Positions 8,056 through 17,074 of a stretch of 64,000 nucleotides of DNA are shown one piece after another. The translations under genes were made by a program, and so were the position numbers. The stretch spans positions 372,001 through 436,000 of the forward strand of contig CAZVVT010000001.1 in NCBI GenBank assembly GCA_964630595.1, read 5' to 3'. Below the pieces are notes generated by a model that ran no database searches, was not told the origin of the DNA, and saw only the letters and a list, made by a program, of their open reading frames with translations. This stretch comes from CAZVVT01 sp964630595. GTDB taxonomy: Bacteria; Chlamydiota; Chlamydiia; Chlamydiales; VFKH01. Each line of letters begins with the position of its first letter. Position 1 is the stretch's first letter.

Positions 8056-8947
8056 TCCACGCAGGATGATCGTTCATGCATGGAATGAGGTGAAACTGCT
8101 GCCCACCATGCTGCATAAACTCCGCGCGACACTCCTCGCCAATCTCAAACGTGGTCTCCAAACAATCGGCCACAAACGAGGGGCTGATCACCGCCAGGCT
8201 CTTCATGCCACCTTGCGCCAACTCCCGCACGCGATCGATGGTATAGGGCTCTAGCCACGGCTCTTTGCCCAGTCGCGACTGGAAACTCACACTCCAATTC
8301 TCCGGTCGCAGCTTTGCTGCAATCGCCTCCGCCGTGCGCATACACTCTCTTCGATAGCGATCGCACTTGTTGATTTGGCTCATCGGCAAACCGTGAAAGC
8401 TGATGAGTAGATGGTCATAGTTTACTCCCGCTGCTTGCTCGGTCATTGCTTCGATCATGGCTGCATTGTCGCAGTAGGACGGCACAACTCTGCACCCGTA
8501 GCGCTCGAGCTTTTTCACGATGGATCCTGTGGTCGCCTCTGCGTACTGAGGAAATAGGGGGATCGCCGTCACCTTGCAACCTCGCAGCTCTCTCATCGCC
8601 TCGGCAATCCCTGGCTGCCCATAGCGCATCGCTAGCACCACCCGCCGCCCGCTCGACTGCGCGAGCGCCTGGGCCACCCTCTGCCCCCACAGCACCAAGG
8701 GTGAGCCGCCCTCCCAGATCTGCGCATAACTCTCCGCCACCGCCCGCACTCGCCGCGGCACAATCACGCAGCGCACGAGCAGCTGCCGCTGCAGAAAGGG
8801 CAGCTCGATCACCTTCGGATCGGTCAAAAACTCACACAAAAACTGCGCCACATCCCGCACCGCAGGAGAGCGCGGCGAGCCCAAGTTCACCAATAATATT
8901 GCTTCTTCCACGAGGACAGTATTCCCTACGTCCTTACTTTCCAACAA
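8030..8947 (-). CDS. hemH: Ferrochelatase
   Basis: Inserts ferrous iron into protoporphyrin IX, the last step of haem synthesis. The N terminus VEEAILLVNLGSP, the segment IPLFPQYAEATTGS, the catalytic-histidine motif LLISFHGLP, the SFQSRLGKEPWLEPYT motif and the C-terminal SPSFVADCLETTFEI are all diagnostic. Length 305 is usual. The first ATG (8947) is taken; a GTG closer to VEEAILLV is possible. hemA lies elsewhere in the window (38442), so haem genes are scattered. Confidence 0.93.
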   Translation of the reverse strand: MLESKDVGNTVLVEEAILLVNLGSPRSPAVRDVAQFLCEFLTDPKVIELPFLQRQLLVRCVIVPRRVRAVAESYAQIWEGGSPLVLWGQRVAQALAQSSGRRVVLAMRYGQPGIAEAMRELRGCKVTAIPLFPQYAEATTGSIVKKLERYGCRVVPSYCDNAAMIEAMTEQAAGVNYDHLLISFHGLPMSQINKCDRYRRECMRTAEAIAAKLRPENWSVSFQSRLGKEPWLEPYTIDRVRELAQGGMKSLAVISPSFVADCLETTFEIGEECRAEFMQHGGQQFHLIPCMNDHPAWIKALAAMA

Positions 8948-8988
8948 TTGACCAAAAAGCCCTCATAGCGGACAATTTTGCCTCCTTT

Positions 8989-9066
8989 GGCGGTCGTAGC
9001 TCAGTTGGTTAGAGCGTCGGATTGTGGTTCCGAATGTCGCGGGTTCGAGTCCCGTCGATCGCCCCA
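8989..9066 (+). tRNA. tRNA-His (anticodon GTG)
   Basis: Full cloverleaf: acceptor arm GCGGTCG (8990-8996) pairs with CGATCGC (9056-9062), anticodon loop TTGTGGT at 9022-9028 with GTG at 9024-9026, T arm GGGTTCGAGTCCC. The extra 5' G at 8989 and discriminator C at 9063 are tRNA-His identity features. CCA is encoded at 9064-9066. Confidence 0.96.
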
Positions 9067-9100
9067 TTTTTACAGTTCGTCTCTTGGGGCCTGTTTACCC

Positions 9101-10630
9101 TTACAGTTCTTCTGTAAGACCGTGCAGAAAAGCTTTATAGCTGTCTTCGTTCCAATCCAAAGCTTTGGCTTGTAATCGACCCAAATCTTCTCTTAAGGTG
9201 TCGGGAAGAGGCCGGTTATCTAAGAGATGCCTTACTATGACTTCTCTTTCTTGATGAGCAATGGGCTCGGAAAAAAGCGCTGCCAGCATAGCAGCCGTTT
9301 CAACAAGCCTGTGTTCTGCACCGGGACTTTCTTTCGCTTGATCAAGCAGCGCGACAAAGCCAGGTTCATGTTGATATAACCTTGTGACTCGGTTTCCTAA
9401 AAGTGCAGCCTCTTCAGGATCTGTGACAAGAGGTTTTGCTGTAGAGACATAAGGTGGTGCGGAGGGAGGAGGCGTCTCCTCTTCAGCAACAAAAGGAACG
9501 GGCGGGGCACTGGGCGTTGGAGGAGGGACTACTTCAGCTCTCAGGGCAACAGCGGGTGGCTCTGCATCCGATGCGACTGAGATCTCGGAGAGCGTAGGAG
9601 AGCCGCTCGGTACTGGAGGAGGAACTACCTCAGCACGTGGAGAATCAACATCGGGCGGCACAGCATCTGACACAAGTGAAGCCTCAGAGGGAACGGGAGA
9701 GCCGCTCGATACTGAAGGCGGCGCTTCAGCATGCGGAGCAGCGGTGATGGGCCTTACGGGGCCCTTATCTTTATTGCGAATAATTGCGTCATATCGAAGC
9801 GCTAATGCATGCAAATCTTTCCTGAATGCCGCATCTACACGATGCCAATTTGTACTATATGATATGGCTTCTCGATAGTCTGTAGCTACACCGGCATCAA
9901 TACTGTTGTAACCGTTTGTCTCTAAGCGATTGAGAACTTCCTCTAAATTATGATATAGCCGCGATCTTAGATCGATCCTAGCCTGCTTATCTTCAGGGTA
10001 ACTCTCATGATACGCTCGCAAACCCCCATTTCTTACTATTAGACCTGGAATACGTCCGTCTACATACCTCGCCACCTCGCCAGCCTCACGATCAATCTCC
10101 CTTTTCCCCGCACGAAAAATACATGCGACGGCTCTGTCATTAATAGAGTCGATATCTTTCCACAACATTGCATCATCTCTGCTGCGACAAGATGCCAGTT
10201 TTCTAACAACTCTATTCGAGCACTCTTGCATGAGACCGATATTAGCATCGCTGGGATCTGCTTCTAAATTACGTAAAGCATGTTCAGCAAGCGCTACGTC
10301 GCGCTCCAATTCGAGTTGCCAGATCGTTGCCTCATGAGCTTTCGGGTCGATCTTTTTTAAAGCTTGTACGTAGTTGTCAAGTTTGCCTTGCAGTTCCTTA
10401 AGACCGGCAGTAGCACCCCCAGCAGTCACATGACCTTTAAGTTTTGTAAGAACTGCTTTTGCATCTTGATGAAGAATAGCAGTAACACCTGGATCCGGCG
10501 CTTGGCTTCCCAAAAAAGAGACCTTTTTCATGCCAAGACGCCCCTCTGCAAGCGTAAGCTTGGCTCTGGGACTGCTTAAGTATTCTTTAATAGTGGCGTG
10601 ATTATCATCGGGTGTGGGGACAGTACTCAT
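9101..10630 (-). CDS. Hypothetical protein with degenerate proline-rich repeats
   Basis: A 509-residue protein without a recognised domain. Residues 1-290 are charged and helical. Residues about 300-395 consist of roughly three degenerate 32-residue Pro/Ser/Val repeats, each beginning RAEVVPPP or HAEAPPS and continuing with SGSP and SDAxPP. A helical tail (400-509) follows, with NRVTRLYQHEPGFVALLDQA. No signal peptide is seen. The layout of two helical parts joined by a Pro-rich linker resembles secreted effectors, but that is inference. No clear SD precedes the ATG at 10630. Confidence 0.7.
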   Translation of the reverse strand: MSTVPTPDDNHATIKEYLSSPRAKLTLAEGRLGMKKVSFLGSQAPDPGVTAILHQDAKAVLTKLKGHVTAGGATAGLKELQGKLDNYVQALKKIDPKAHEATIWQLELERDVALAEHALRNLEADPSDANIGLMQECSNRVVRKLASCRSRDDAMLWKDIDSINDRAVACIFRAGKREIDREAGEVARYVDGRIPGLIVRNGGLRAYHESYPEDKQARIDLRSRLYHNLEEVLNRLETNGYNSIDAGVATDYREAISYSTNWHRVDAAFRKDLHALALRYDAIIRNKDKGPVRPITAAPHAEAPPSVSSGSPVPSEASLVSDAVPPDVDSPRAEVVPPPVPSGSPTLSEISVASDAEPPAVALRAEVVPPPTPSAPPVPFVAEEETPPPSAPPYVSTAKPLVTDPEEAALLGNRVTRLYQHEPGFVALLDQAKESPGAEHRLVETAAMLAALFSEPIAHQEREVIVRHLLDNRPLPDTLREDLGRLQAKALDWNEDSYKAFLHGLTEEL

Positions 10631-10784
10631 AATACTGCATTTATCACGGGCTAATTTTTATTTACAGTGAATACTAACTTGCTGGTTGACGGCGAGAAAA
10701 TCTGAGATGGTGTAAACAGGTTCCCCATTAACCCAAAAAAACACTTGGACTGCATCTAAGAAGGAGAACTATAAAAAAGTAGAA

Positions 10785-10862
10785 ATGACCGGGCTATTTT
10801 GTCGAATTGACGATTTCTGCAACAGATCAAGGAAAGAACATCGTCCACTGCAAAGATGTTAA
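10785..10862 (+). pseudogene. Possible transposase N-terminal remnant
   Basis: A 25-codon frame starting MTGLFCRIDDFCN resembles the N terminus of IS4/IS982-like transposases, which often start with Met, a few residues, LFC, then [IV]DDFC. It ends at TAA 10860-10862. In a shifted frame the same DNA reads into a short open tail ending near 10890. It lies in the 274-base gap between two minus-strand hypothetical genes, which otherwise holds nothing I can name. The match is short and could be chance. Confidence 0.3.
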
Positions 10863-10904
10863 CGACGTGATGAAAAAACTTGGCTTGTAAGCACTTGTTT
10901 TTGT

Positions 10905-11243
10905 TTAAGGACGGCGAAATCGACCCGCGACCGCTGTGACAACATCGCTGGCTACGTTGAAGACTGTCCCGGCAGCACTCACAACAGCTTTCACAGCGCC
11001 TCTTACAGAAAGACCTGCTGGATCAGAGGGAGCTGTAGCGGGATCCATTGCAGCAATTCTGGCCGCCCAGTCATCGGCCCAGTCTTTAGGAATGCTTCCC
11101 GCCCTTTGCAATCGACGAATCTCGCTGACGGTCAACTCTATTGCTGTGATCCTATCTACGGCATCATCTACGCGTTGTTTGAAGGCGGCAAAGGTGTATG
11201 CAGTCGTGCCTCCACCCGCTCCGGACCGTATAGCTCCAGCCAT
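10905..11243 (-). CDS. Small hypothetical protein
   Basis: 112 residues beginning MAGAIRSGAGGG, with a helical middle (FKQRVDDAVDRITAIE) and an Ala/Val-rich C-terminal segment (GAVKAVVSAAGTVFNVASDVV) that could be an amphipathic or membrane helix. The start is supported by GGGAG upstream on the minus strand. It sits directly upstream, 60 bases, of the 3' end of the autotransporter gene's region but is read in the same direction. Function unknown. Confidence 0.55.
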   Translation of the reverse strand: MAGAIRSGAGGGTTAYTFAAFKQRVDDAVDRITAIELTVSEIRRLQRAGSIPKDWADDWAARIAAMDPATAPSDPAGLSVRGAVKAVVSAAGTVFNVASDVVTAVAGRFRRP

Positions 11244-11303
11244 GACTTTCTCCCATGGATAAATTTCCCATAAAGATAAGAGATGTTTGTTTTTTCGCTC
11301 GAG

Positions 11304-14300
11304 TCAAAACACAAGTTGCGCAGTGAGTTCGCCGGTCTGCGAGAAGAAATGGTCGCCCCATTGGAGGCTATAGCCGGAAGAGATCGTAAAGTTGCCCCCT
11401 TCAACAACCGTGATGCGCGCGCCGGGGTTAATGAACTGTTGCACCTTATCCCAGACCTCTACAGCAAAGAAGGGATCATAGCCGCGAAAGTGGGACTTTT
11501 GATAGGGACGATAGATGGGCAATTCTTGCACCCAAGCGAGGTAGACTTCGGGAGACCAGCAGCCTCTGATGGTGGGAAGATTTTGGCGCAGCGACCAACC
11601 CGCTTCAGAGATGATTGTGGAGCCATGTTGCCCATATACTTGGAGAGCTAAGTCGCCTGCTGTGCTCGCCGTTTCTTGAAAAGAGTGTTGATAGAGATTG
11701 CTGAACGTGAGGTTGATATAGGGCTCTAGTTCCATCGCTCCTTTTTGAAACGTTGCCGAGGCTTCCAGCTGCGCGATGACTTCAGTGCCGTAGTGCTGAC
11801 CAAAAGCGTTTCGATTCACCGTGGTGAAGTCGATGTGACGCTTGGAGTGAATACTGTCGCGGCCTACAAGCGCTGCCAGTCCGAGGTGATACATCCCGCG
11901 GTTGTAATCGCCGAATAACCCGAGATGCCAGCAGTTCATATTGGCCTGCCCACGCCCCTCTTCCCACCGAATATTGCGCTTGGTGTAAGCCAGAGCCGAA
12001 CCGCAATGCCAGTAGCGAGAGACGGGGGCATCTATGCCCGTGACAACACCGGAAACGCCTGTTTGGAAACCCACCTGCTCTTGTGCAATTTTCTGGTGAA
12101 AGGTCATGCCGAAAGGCTTCAACCACAGATCAATCCCCTCTCTTTGTGTGCACTCTTTTTTGTGATGCAGCAGCGAAGCGATCTCGACTCCAATGTGGGC
12201 CGTCATCTCATTGTAGGCACTATATTGGTTAGCCGCCATCTTCTCTAAACTATGCTGGATGGTGGGACCATCACTTCCTGCAAAAGTAGCAATCACATTG
12301 TATAGATCAGAGCCGACTGCGATGGAGAGCACACTTAAATTGCGATAGACAGCACGCGCAATTTGCGTGGTGAGATCAATGCCCGTCAGAATGGGAGAGC
12401 TGCCCGAGAGATTCAAATAGACCGTATTACCAACAGTAGTCACCGTGAAAGAAAGGGAAGGAACCGTGGAAGTGATCGCTGAAAAAGCTCCTGCCTGCAC
12501 ACCTCCAAAGACAATGATGGGATAACTCGTACCGGGAAGATAAAACCCTGCGTCCGGCTGCACCGCCAATGTGCCGCCTAAGGTGGCATTGCCTGACACA
12601 ATGAACTTGTCATTTGTTGTGGGGGTGATTTCCATCTCCGTTGTTGAGCCGGCGTTCAACAAGAGATTGCCATTGACCTGGATCGTTCCAATCGAATTGC
12701 CCGGTCTCACCGTTCCCGACACTGTCAAATTCCCCGTGGTGGCATTCCCTTTTAGCGTTGCCCCTGCAGCGACAACAACCGGTCCAGCCAAAGTGCCGTT
12801 GAGAACCACCGTTCCCGCATTGACATTGGTCGTTCCTAAAAAACCTGTGGAAACACCCGTCAGAGTATAGACCGCTCCACCGTTCTTATTCAGTGTACCA
12901 CCAGCAGCTCCTGTAAAAACACCCGTCATGCTCGCATCAGAGGTAATCGCCGTTGTCAGCGTGTTACTGCCAATGACTGCCGTACAACCACCACTCAATA
13001 TCCCAATGCTTTGCGCTGCTGCAGCACCACTGATACTAAACGTTGTTCCCGTAGAAGTGGTCACATTGCCCCCTGAGGGCATAATGCCGGCACCGGTAAC
13101 GGTTAACGTGCCTCCCGTAAGGATTGTTCCACCGCTGTACGTATTGACCGCCGAAACCGTCAAACCGCCCGCTGAACTCTTTGTGAGCGCAGCGCCAGCG
13201 CCGGAAATCACACCGGAGTCAGAGTAAGTAGCTCCAGAAGAGACATCGATAGTTCCCGCTGTCGTCAGCCCAATGGTTTTTGTCGTCGATGTGGTTGCCG
13301 TCACTTGCAGAGTAGTGCCGGAGGCCATGGCAATAGATGCGCCCGTTCCCAACTGATCATCGTTGGAAATGCTAATCATGCCCGCATTGAGCGCCGTGTT
13401 GCCATCGTAGGTACTCGTTGCACTAAAGGTGAGTGTCCCGGCACCATTTTTCGTCAGCCCCGTACCACTTGTAATAGCCAGCGTTCCTGTCAACGTAACG
13501 TCGCCCGTGTTCGTCAATATCCCACCAATTAAATAGATATCTGACCCCTTAGCATTTGCAGAAGTACCTCCCGTGCCACCACCGCCGGCGGCTCCGGCAC
13601 TAACGCTACTGCCCGCAAAACTGCACCCTGAACCAATAGTGATTGTCCCGCTGTTCTGAATAAAGAGCGCGCCTCCCAGCCCACCTCCACCACCTCCACC
13701 GCCGCCAACAGACCCGTTTCCAGACTTGCCCGTACCGCCTTCCGTACCTCCGGCACCACCGGCACCAGAACCCAGTCGCGATCCGCCACCACCACCGCCG
13801 CCAAAACCGCCTGCACCCCCTACTGTAGGACTCGATGCGATGGTGGATCCAGCTCCACCTCCTCCTCCCCCGAATCCTGAACTGGCACTGCCTCCCGATG
13901 CACCTTTGGCAACGGCAACGTTTCCACCACCACCACCGCCGCCACCATAGAGTCCACCACTACCACCCGCACCCGCCGAGCGAGAAGCAGAGACACTGCT
14001 GTTGGGACCGCCGCCGCCACCACCACCAAACTTTCCGCCATTACCACCAGCGCTCGAATCAAGGGTAGTGTTTGAAGAGCCACCACCACCGCCACCACCA
14101 CCGCCCCAAGGCCCTCCATTACCTCCCGGAGCTGTGCCCGCTGCAGTATTTCCATGGCTACCGCCACCACCTGCTCCACCGGTACCATCACCTCCAGCAG
14201 TACCTGCTGCTGTCGAGCCGGCCCCAATGACTCCGCTCAATCCAGCTCCGCCATCACCCCCATTGCCCCCCGACCCAGCGCTACCGTCTGAAGTCGTGCC

Positions 14301-15122
14301 ATCATTAGCCGATCCACCACCGCCACCACCGCCACCACTAGATCCTGACTGCCCACTACCGCCTGCCGCAAAACCGCTGCCCCCAAAAAGATTTCCACCA
14401 CCACCAGCGTTTCCCCCACCTACAGCAGAGGTATTACCACCACTTGATCGAAAACCGCCACCGCCGCCGCCAGAAGAAAGTGCAGTAGTCGACGCACGGC
14501 CCCCTGTGCCTCCACCAAAACCACCCCCACCAGAACCACCCCCAACCGTACTACTTCCCGTAGCCCCAGTCCCACCCACAGCACTGTTGGTGGATAGGGT
14601 AACATTGGAAATCGTGAGAGCGCCTGAATCACTGACAAAAATGGCTCCACCACCGCCCAGCGCTCCACCACCACCCGTCGTCCCGGCATTCGTACTGGAC
14701 CCGCCCGTGCTCTTACAGTTTTGCAGTGTCAATCCAGTGATCGAAACGGTAATTGTACCCGTAGGAGCCGCCGTCAAACTCGAAGCAGAACTAGAGCTAA
14801 TAAAGAAAGCTTGGTTCGTGGAATTACCATCAATTGTATTACCATTTCCTGTAATAGTAATTGATTTATTGGCACCTGCCATCTGCGCATTACTCAATAT
14901 GGGCAGCGCACCTGTTGTGAGTGTGATGTTGGCAAGACCTGCATTGAACGTTACCGTGTCGCTGGCATCTGTGCTGGTCGTCAGCATCTGGGTTAAGCAA
15001 TAGCGTAGCGAGCCGGTAGTGCCGCTACCATCCGAGGCGCTATCCGTTGCTCGGTCAACCGTATAATCGACCGCTTCAAGCAGGGAGACACAGAGTAAGC
15101 CTGCAATAAAGGCATATCTCAT
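11304..15122 (-). CDS. Large glycine-rich autotransporter (Pmp-like)
   Basis: A 1272-residue surface protein. Residues 1-18 form a signal peptide ending near LLEAVDYTV. The passenger opens with a beta-helix-like stretch containing SITITGNGNTIDGN, then roughly residues 150-510 are extremely Gly-rich, with GGGGAIF and GGALF echoes of the GGA[ILV] motif of chlamydial polymorphic membrane proteins. Autotransporter-associated strand repeats follow (TYSGGTILTGGTLTVTG). The last 280 or so residues are a beta-barrel ending in Phe (TAQLVF). It lies 28 bases downstream of a secreted-protein gene. Autotransporter assignment is strong; Pmp kinship is tentative. Confidence 0.88.
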   Translation of the reverse strand: MRYAFIAGLLCVSLLEAVDYTVDRATDSASDGSGTTGSLRYCLTQMLTTSTDASDTVTFNAGLANITLTTGALPILSNAQMAGANKSITITGNGNTIDGNSTNQAFFISSSSASSLTAAPTGTITVSITGLTLQNCKSTGGSSTNAGTTGGGGALGGGGAIFVSDSGALTISNVTLSTNSAVGGTGATGSSTVGGGSGGGGFGGGTGGRASTTALSSGGGGGGFRSSGGNTSAVGGGNAGGGGNLFGGSGFAAGGSGQSGSSGGGGGGGGSANDGTTSDGSAGSGGNGGDGGAGLSGVIGAGSTAAGTAGGDGTGGAGGGGSHGNTAAGTAPGGNGGPWGGGGGGGGGSSNTTLDSSAGGNGGKFGGGGGGGPNSSVSASRSAGAGGSGGLYGGGGGGGGNVAVAKGASGGSASSGFGGGGGGAGSTIASSPTVGGAGGFGGGGGGGSRLGSGAGGAGGTEGGTGKSGNGSVGGGGGGGGGLGGALFIQNSGTITIGSGCSFAGSSVSAGAAGGGGTGGTSANAKGSDIYLIGGILTNTGDVTLTGTLAITSGTGLTKNGAGTLTFSATSTYDGNTALNAGMISISNDDQLGTGASIAMASGTTLQVTATTSTTKTIGLTTAGTIDVSSGATYSDSGVISGAGAALTKSSAGGLTVSAVNTYSGGTILTGGTLTVTGAGIMPSGGNVTTSTGTTFSISGAAAAQSIGILSGGCTAVIGSNTLTTAITSDASMTGVFTGAAGGTLNKNGGAVYTLTGVSTGFLGTTNVNAGTVVLNGTLAGPVVVAAGATLKGNATTGNLTVSGTVRPGNSIGTIQVNGNLLLNAGSTTEMEITPTTNDKFIVSGNATLGGTLAVQPDAGFYLPGTSYPIIVFGGVQAGAFSAITSTVPSLSFTVTTVGNTVYLNLSGSSPILTGIDLTTQIARAVYRNLSVLSIAVGSDLYNVIATFAGSDGPTIQHSLEKMAANQYSAYNEMTAHIGVEIASLLHHKKECTQREGIDLWLKPFGMTFHQKIAQEQVGFQTGVSGVVTGIDAPVSRYWHCGSALAYTKRNIRWEEGRGQANMNCWHLGLFGDYNRGMYHLGLAALVGRDSIHSKRHIDFTTVNRNAFGQHYGTEVIAQLEASATFQKGAMELEPYINLTFSNLYQHSFQETASTAGDLALQVYGQHGSTIISEAGWSLRQNLPTIRGCWSPEVYLAWVQELPIYRPYQKSHFRGYDPFFAVEVWDKVQQFINPGARITVVEGGNFTISSGYSLQWGDHFFSQTGELTAQLVF

Positions 15123-15150
15123 AACACAAGGAGGTATACACCTTTATTGA

Positions 15151-15918
15151 TCAATTAGCTGCAATAAAAAAGACCCGTGTGTTGCCTGCTGAAACAGTGC
15201 TCCCGTCAGGGAAGGTATATCCCAGGGCTGACCAGACGACTGTGGGGCGGTAAAAAGTGCCGGGAGTGCTGTACTCGCTCTTCTCAATCGCAGGAAAATA
15301 CCAATCGTCATAAATGACGAATAAGAAAAGCCCATTGGATGAGTAGTTTGCCAATGTTTGCAACCGCGCTCTTGCCTGAGCTCTGCTATGACTGGTAGCG
15401 ATGGCATGGCTGGCATCAATCTCTGCATTAAAAAATCCCACCTCAGGATGTTTCAGATGAACAGAGTCATAACGGGTAACGCCATAAGCGCTCAATGTGA
15501 CAGCTGGGTTCAGCTGCGTATAATCCCCTGCGACGGTGGCAATGGTGACCGAGTTGTATCCTTGAGCTGTTGCATAGGTTTGCAATTTACTTGCAGCATA
15601 GGTGGCGTCATCGGCAACAAAATCATTGATGTGAAAAACGCCTGTGGTTCCGTACAGAGTCACCAGCCCATCTAACGTATCATAGAGCACCGTGTAGGGA
15701 TCGAGGTACTCAGTAGTCACATCTACTTCAGACTCTGGATCGGCGATCGAAAAACTCCCCGCCACTCCGCTGGAAACAGTCATCACAAATTCCTTAATCG
15801 CAGAAGCAGCGTAAACGCCCTTTGCTCCATAATTTCCTGCCCCTAACTCAAGATGCGTCCACAGCCCAAAAAGCGAGGGGCTCAACAGCAGCAAGCACAC
15901 AACGATGGTTTTTTTCAT
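15151..15918 (-). CDS. Secreted hypothetical protein
   Basis: 255 residues with a clear signal peptide (MKKTIVVCLLLLSPSLFGLW). The mature part is rich in Ser, Thr, Tyr and Ala, with segments such as VIYDDWYFPAIE and a C terminus ending VFFIAAN. I recognise no domain. GGAGA upstream of the ATG at 15918 is a good ribosome-binding site. It is directly upstream of the autotransporter gene on the same strand, so both are probably exported and co-expressed (inference). Confidence 0.75.
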   Translation of the reverse strand: MKKTIVVCLLLLSPSLFGLWTHLELGAGNYGAKGVYAASAIKEFVMTVSSGVAGSFSIADPESEVDVTTEYLDPYTVLYDTLDGLVTLYGTTGVFHINDFVADDATYAASKLQTYATAQGYNSVTIATVAGDYTQLNPAVTLSAYGVTRYDSVHLKHPEVGFFNAEIDASHAIATSHSRAQARARLQTLANYSSNGLFLFVIYDDWYFPAIEKSEYSTPGTFYRPTVVWSALGYTFPDGSTVSAGNTRVFFIAAN

Positions 15919-15975
15919 ACATCTTCTCCGACGGAAAACGTTATACCACTGCTGGGAAATTATTTGCTCTCAATG

Positions 15976-16004
15976 TTGGAAATTATTTTTACTACTCTTA
16001 TAAT
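15976..16004 (+). promoter_or_regulatory. Candidate promoter of the 16109/16014 gene
   Basis: TTGGAA at 15976-15981, 17 bases, then a perfect TATAAT at 15999-16004. Transcription would start near 16011, leaving no leader for an ATG at 16014 but a normal leader for the ATG at 16109 that has a good SD. Confidence 0.5.
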
Positions 16005-16013
16005 AGTTCCCCT

Positions 16014-17048
16014 ATGTTCTTTACTAATACGGTGTCAAGTTGGGTATCTTGGGGTACGCAATATCTCTGTCCTAGGAGAGAGCGCAGCGAAAGAGGCCAG
16101 GAGAGCTTATGCAAGAGAATCTTGAAGCTAACTCCTCTGATTCTCTTGGCTCATCCAGCACAATCGGCTCCCGTTTACTGGAGGGACGACAAAACAGATC
16201 CCAGAGGTCCCTCGACTTTTACGTCCATTAACTACTTTGGGGTTTCTTCTGGTCTTTACGTCAACCACACCATTCCTGACGCCTTTAACACTGCACTGGG
16301 TCGCCTTTCTGATGAACGCCTTTCTCGCTTAGTCGGTGTCGATGCAACCACGCAGGATTTTCCCTTGCCCCCTACAACCATCACTCCTATGCATGTGCGA
16401 CAAGTGGATCACTTACCTCGAGGAGATCAGCAGATTTATGGAGAGGGAGGTGGCAGCGATCGACAGCCCTTCGTAATGCGATTTCCAAGAGGGATAACTC
16501 CCAAAAGCGCTCTGCACTCTATTCTTCATAGCAGCAACCGCTGTCTCATTCTCTTGAAAGTCGACACTGTAGAATTAAGTCTTGCTCACGCGATATACAA
16601 CCTATACCGAGCAACAATGGCGAGCAATCCAGCGCTCGTCATGCGTAAAGTCAAAAGCCTGCCCGATGACAGCGCACTTCAAGTGTATGGTGAATCCGCT
16701 CCTTGCGAGGAGCTACCGACAGCCTTGACGCAAAGCCCTCTCAAAGTTCGGATCCTAGGCAGTCGCTTTGTTACCTCCACAATTACAGGAGCTACTGTGG
16801 TAGAAGCCGTAAGAAAAGCTTTTGCTGAGATCTTTTTTGCTCGAGCTACAGCACCCTGCTTTCAAATTCTTCGCGTAGAAATCGATGCAATGGAGAGAAT
16901 CTCTTATGCGGAAGCAACAAATCTTTTTGCTCAAATGAAGCACAGCATGCATCCCGCTATTGTAATGCGCGGCGCTCATCCCGTCGACCCTACCTCCGAT
17001 CTGCAACCCCTCGTTGGCCTCAACATGGAAGGGTTTTACTGCGACTAG
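16014..17048 (+). CDS. Hypothetical protein with an internal duplication; N terminus uncertain
   Basis: The open frame encodes about 345 residues from the ATG at 16014, but that start has no SD. A second frame starts at ATG 16109 with AGGAG at 16099-16103, reads MQENLEANSSDSLGSSS and stops at 16229-16231. This suggests the true N terminus lies in that frame and a frameshift near 16190-16228 joins it to the main frame. The main frame holds two similar blocks, around 16540-16695 (CLILLKVD...NPALVMR) and 16857-17020 (CFQILRVE...HPAIVMR). No known domain; no TM segment. A functional effector or a decayed gene are both possible. Confidence 0.6.
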   Translation: MFFTNTVSSWVSWGTQYLCPRRERSERGQESLCKRILKLTPLILLAHPAQSAPVYWRDDKTDPRGPSTFTSINYFGVSSGLYVNHTIPDAFNTALGRLSDERLSRLVGVDATTQDFPLPPTTITPMHVRQVDHLPRGDQQIYGEGGGSDRQPFVMRFPRGITPKSALHSILHSSNRCLILLKVDTVELSLAHAIYNLYRATMASNPALVMRKVKSLPDDSALQVYGESAPCEELPTALTQSPLKVRILGSRFVTSTITGATVVEAVRKAFAEIFFARATAPCFQILRVEIDAMERISYAEATNLFAQMKHSMHPAIVMRGAHPVDPTSDLQPLVGLNMEGFYCD

Positions 17049-17074
17049 AAAGCAGCACCCGCAGTCAAATGCAA

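Noticed and set aside
8009..9012. Plus-strand frames over hemH
   Set aside because: Ferrochelatase motifs on the minus strand explain this stretch fully.
13529..14689. Simple GGN repeats in the autotransporter as a CRISPR or satellite array
   Set aside because: No equal spacing of identical repeats and no unique spacers; it is codon-level Gly repetition.
14002..15003. Plus-strand open frame of 333 residues, extremely Pro-rich
   Set aside because: It is the reverse complement of the Gly codons of the autotransporter passenger; no SD, no other support.
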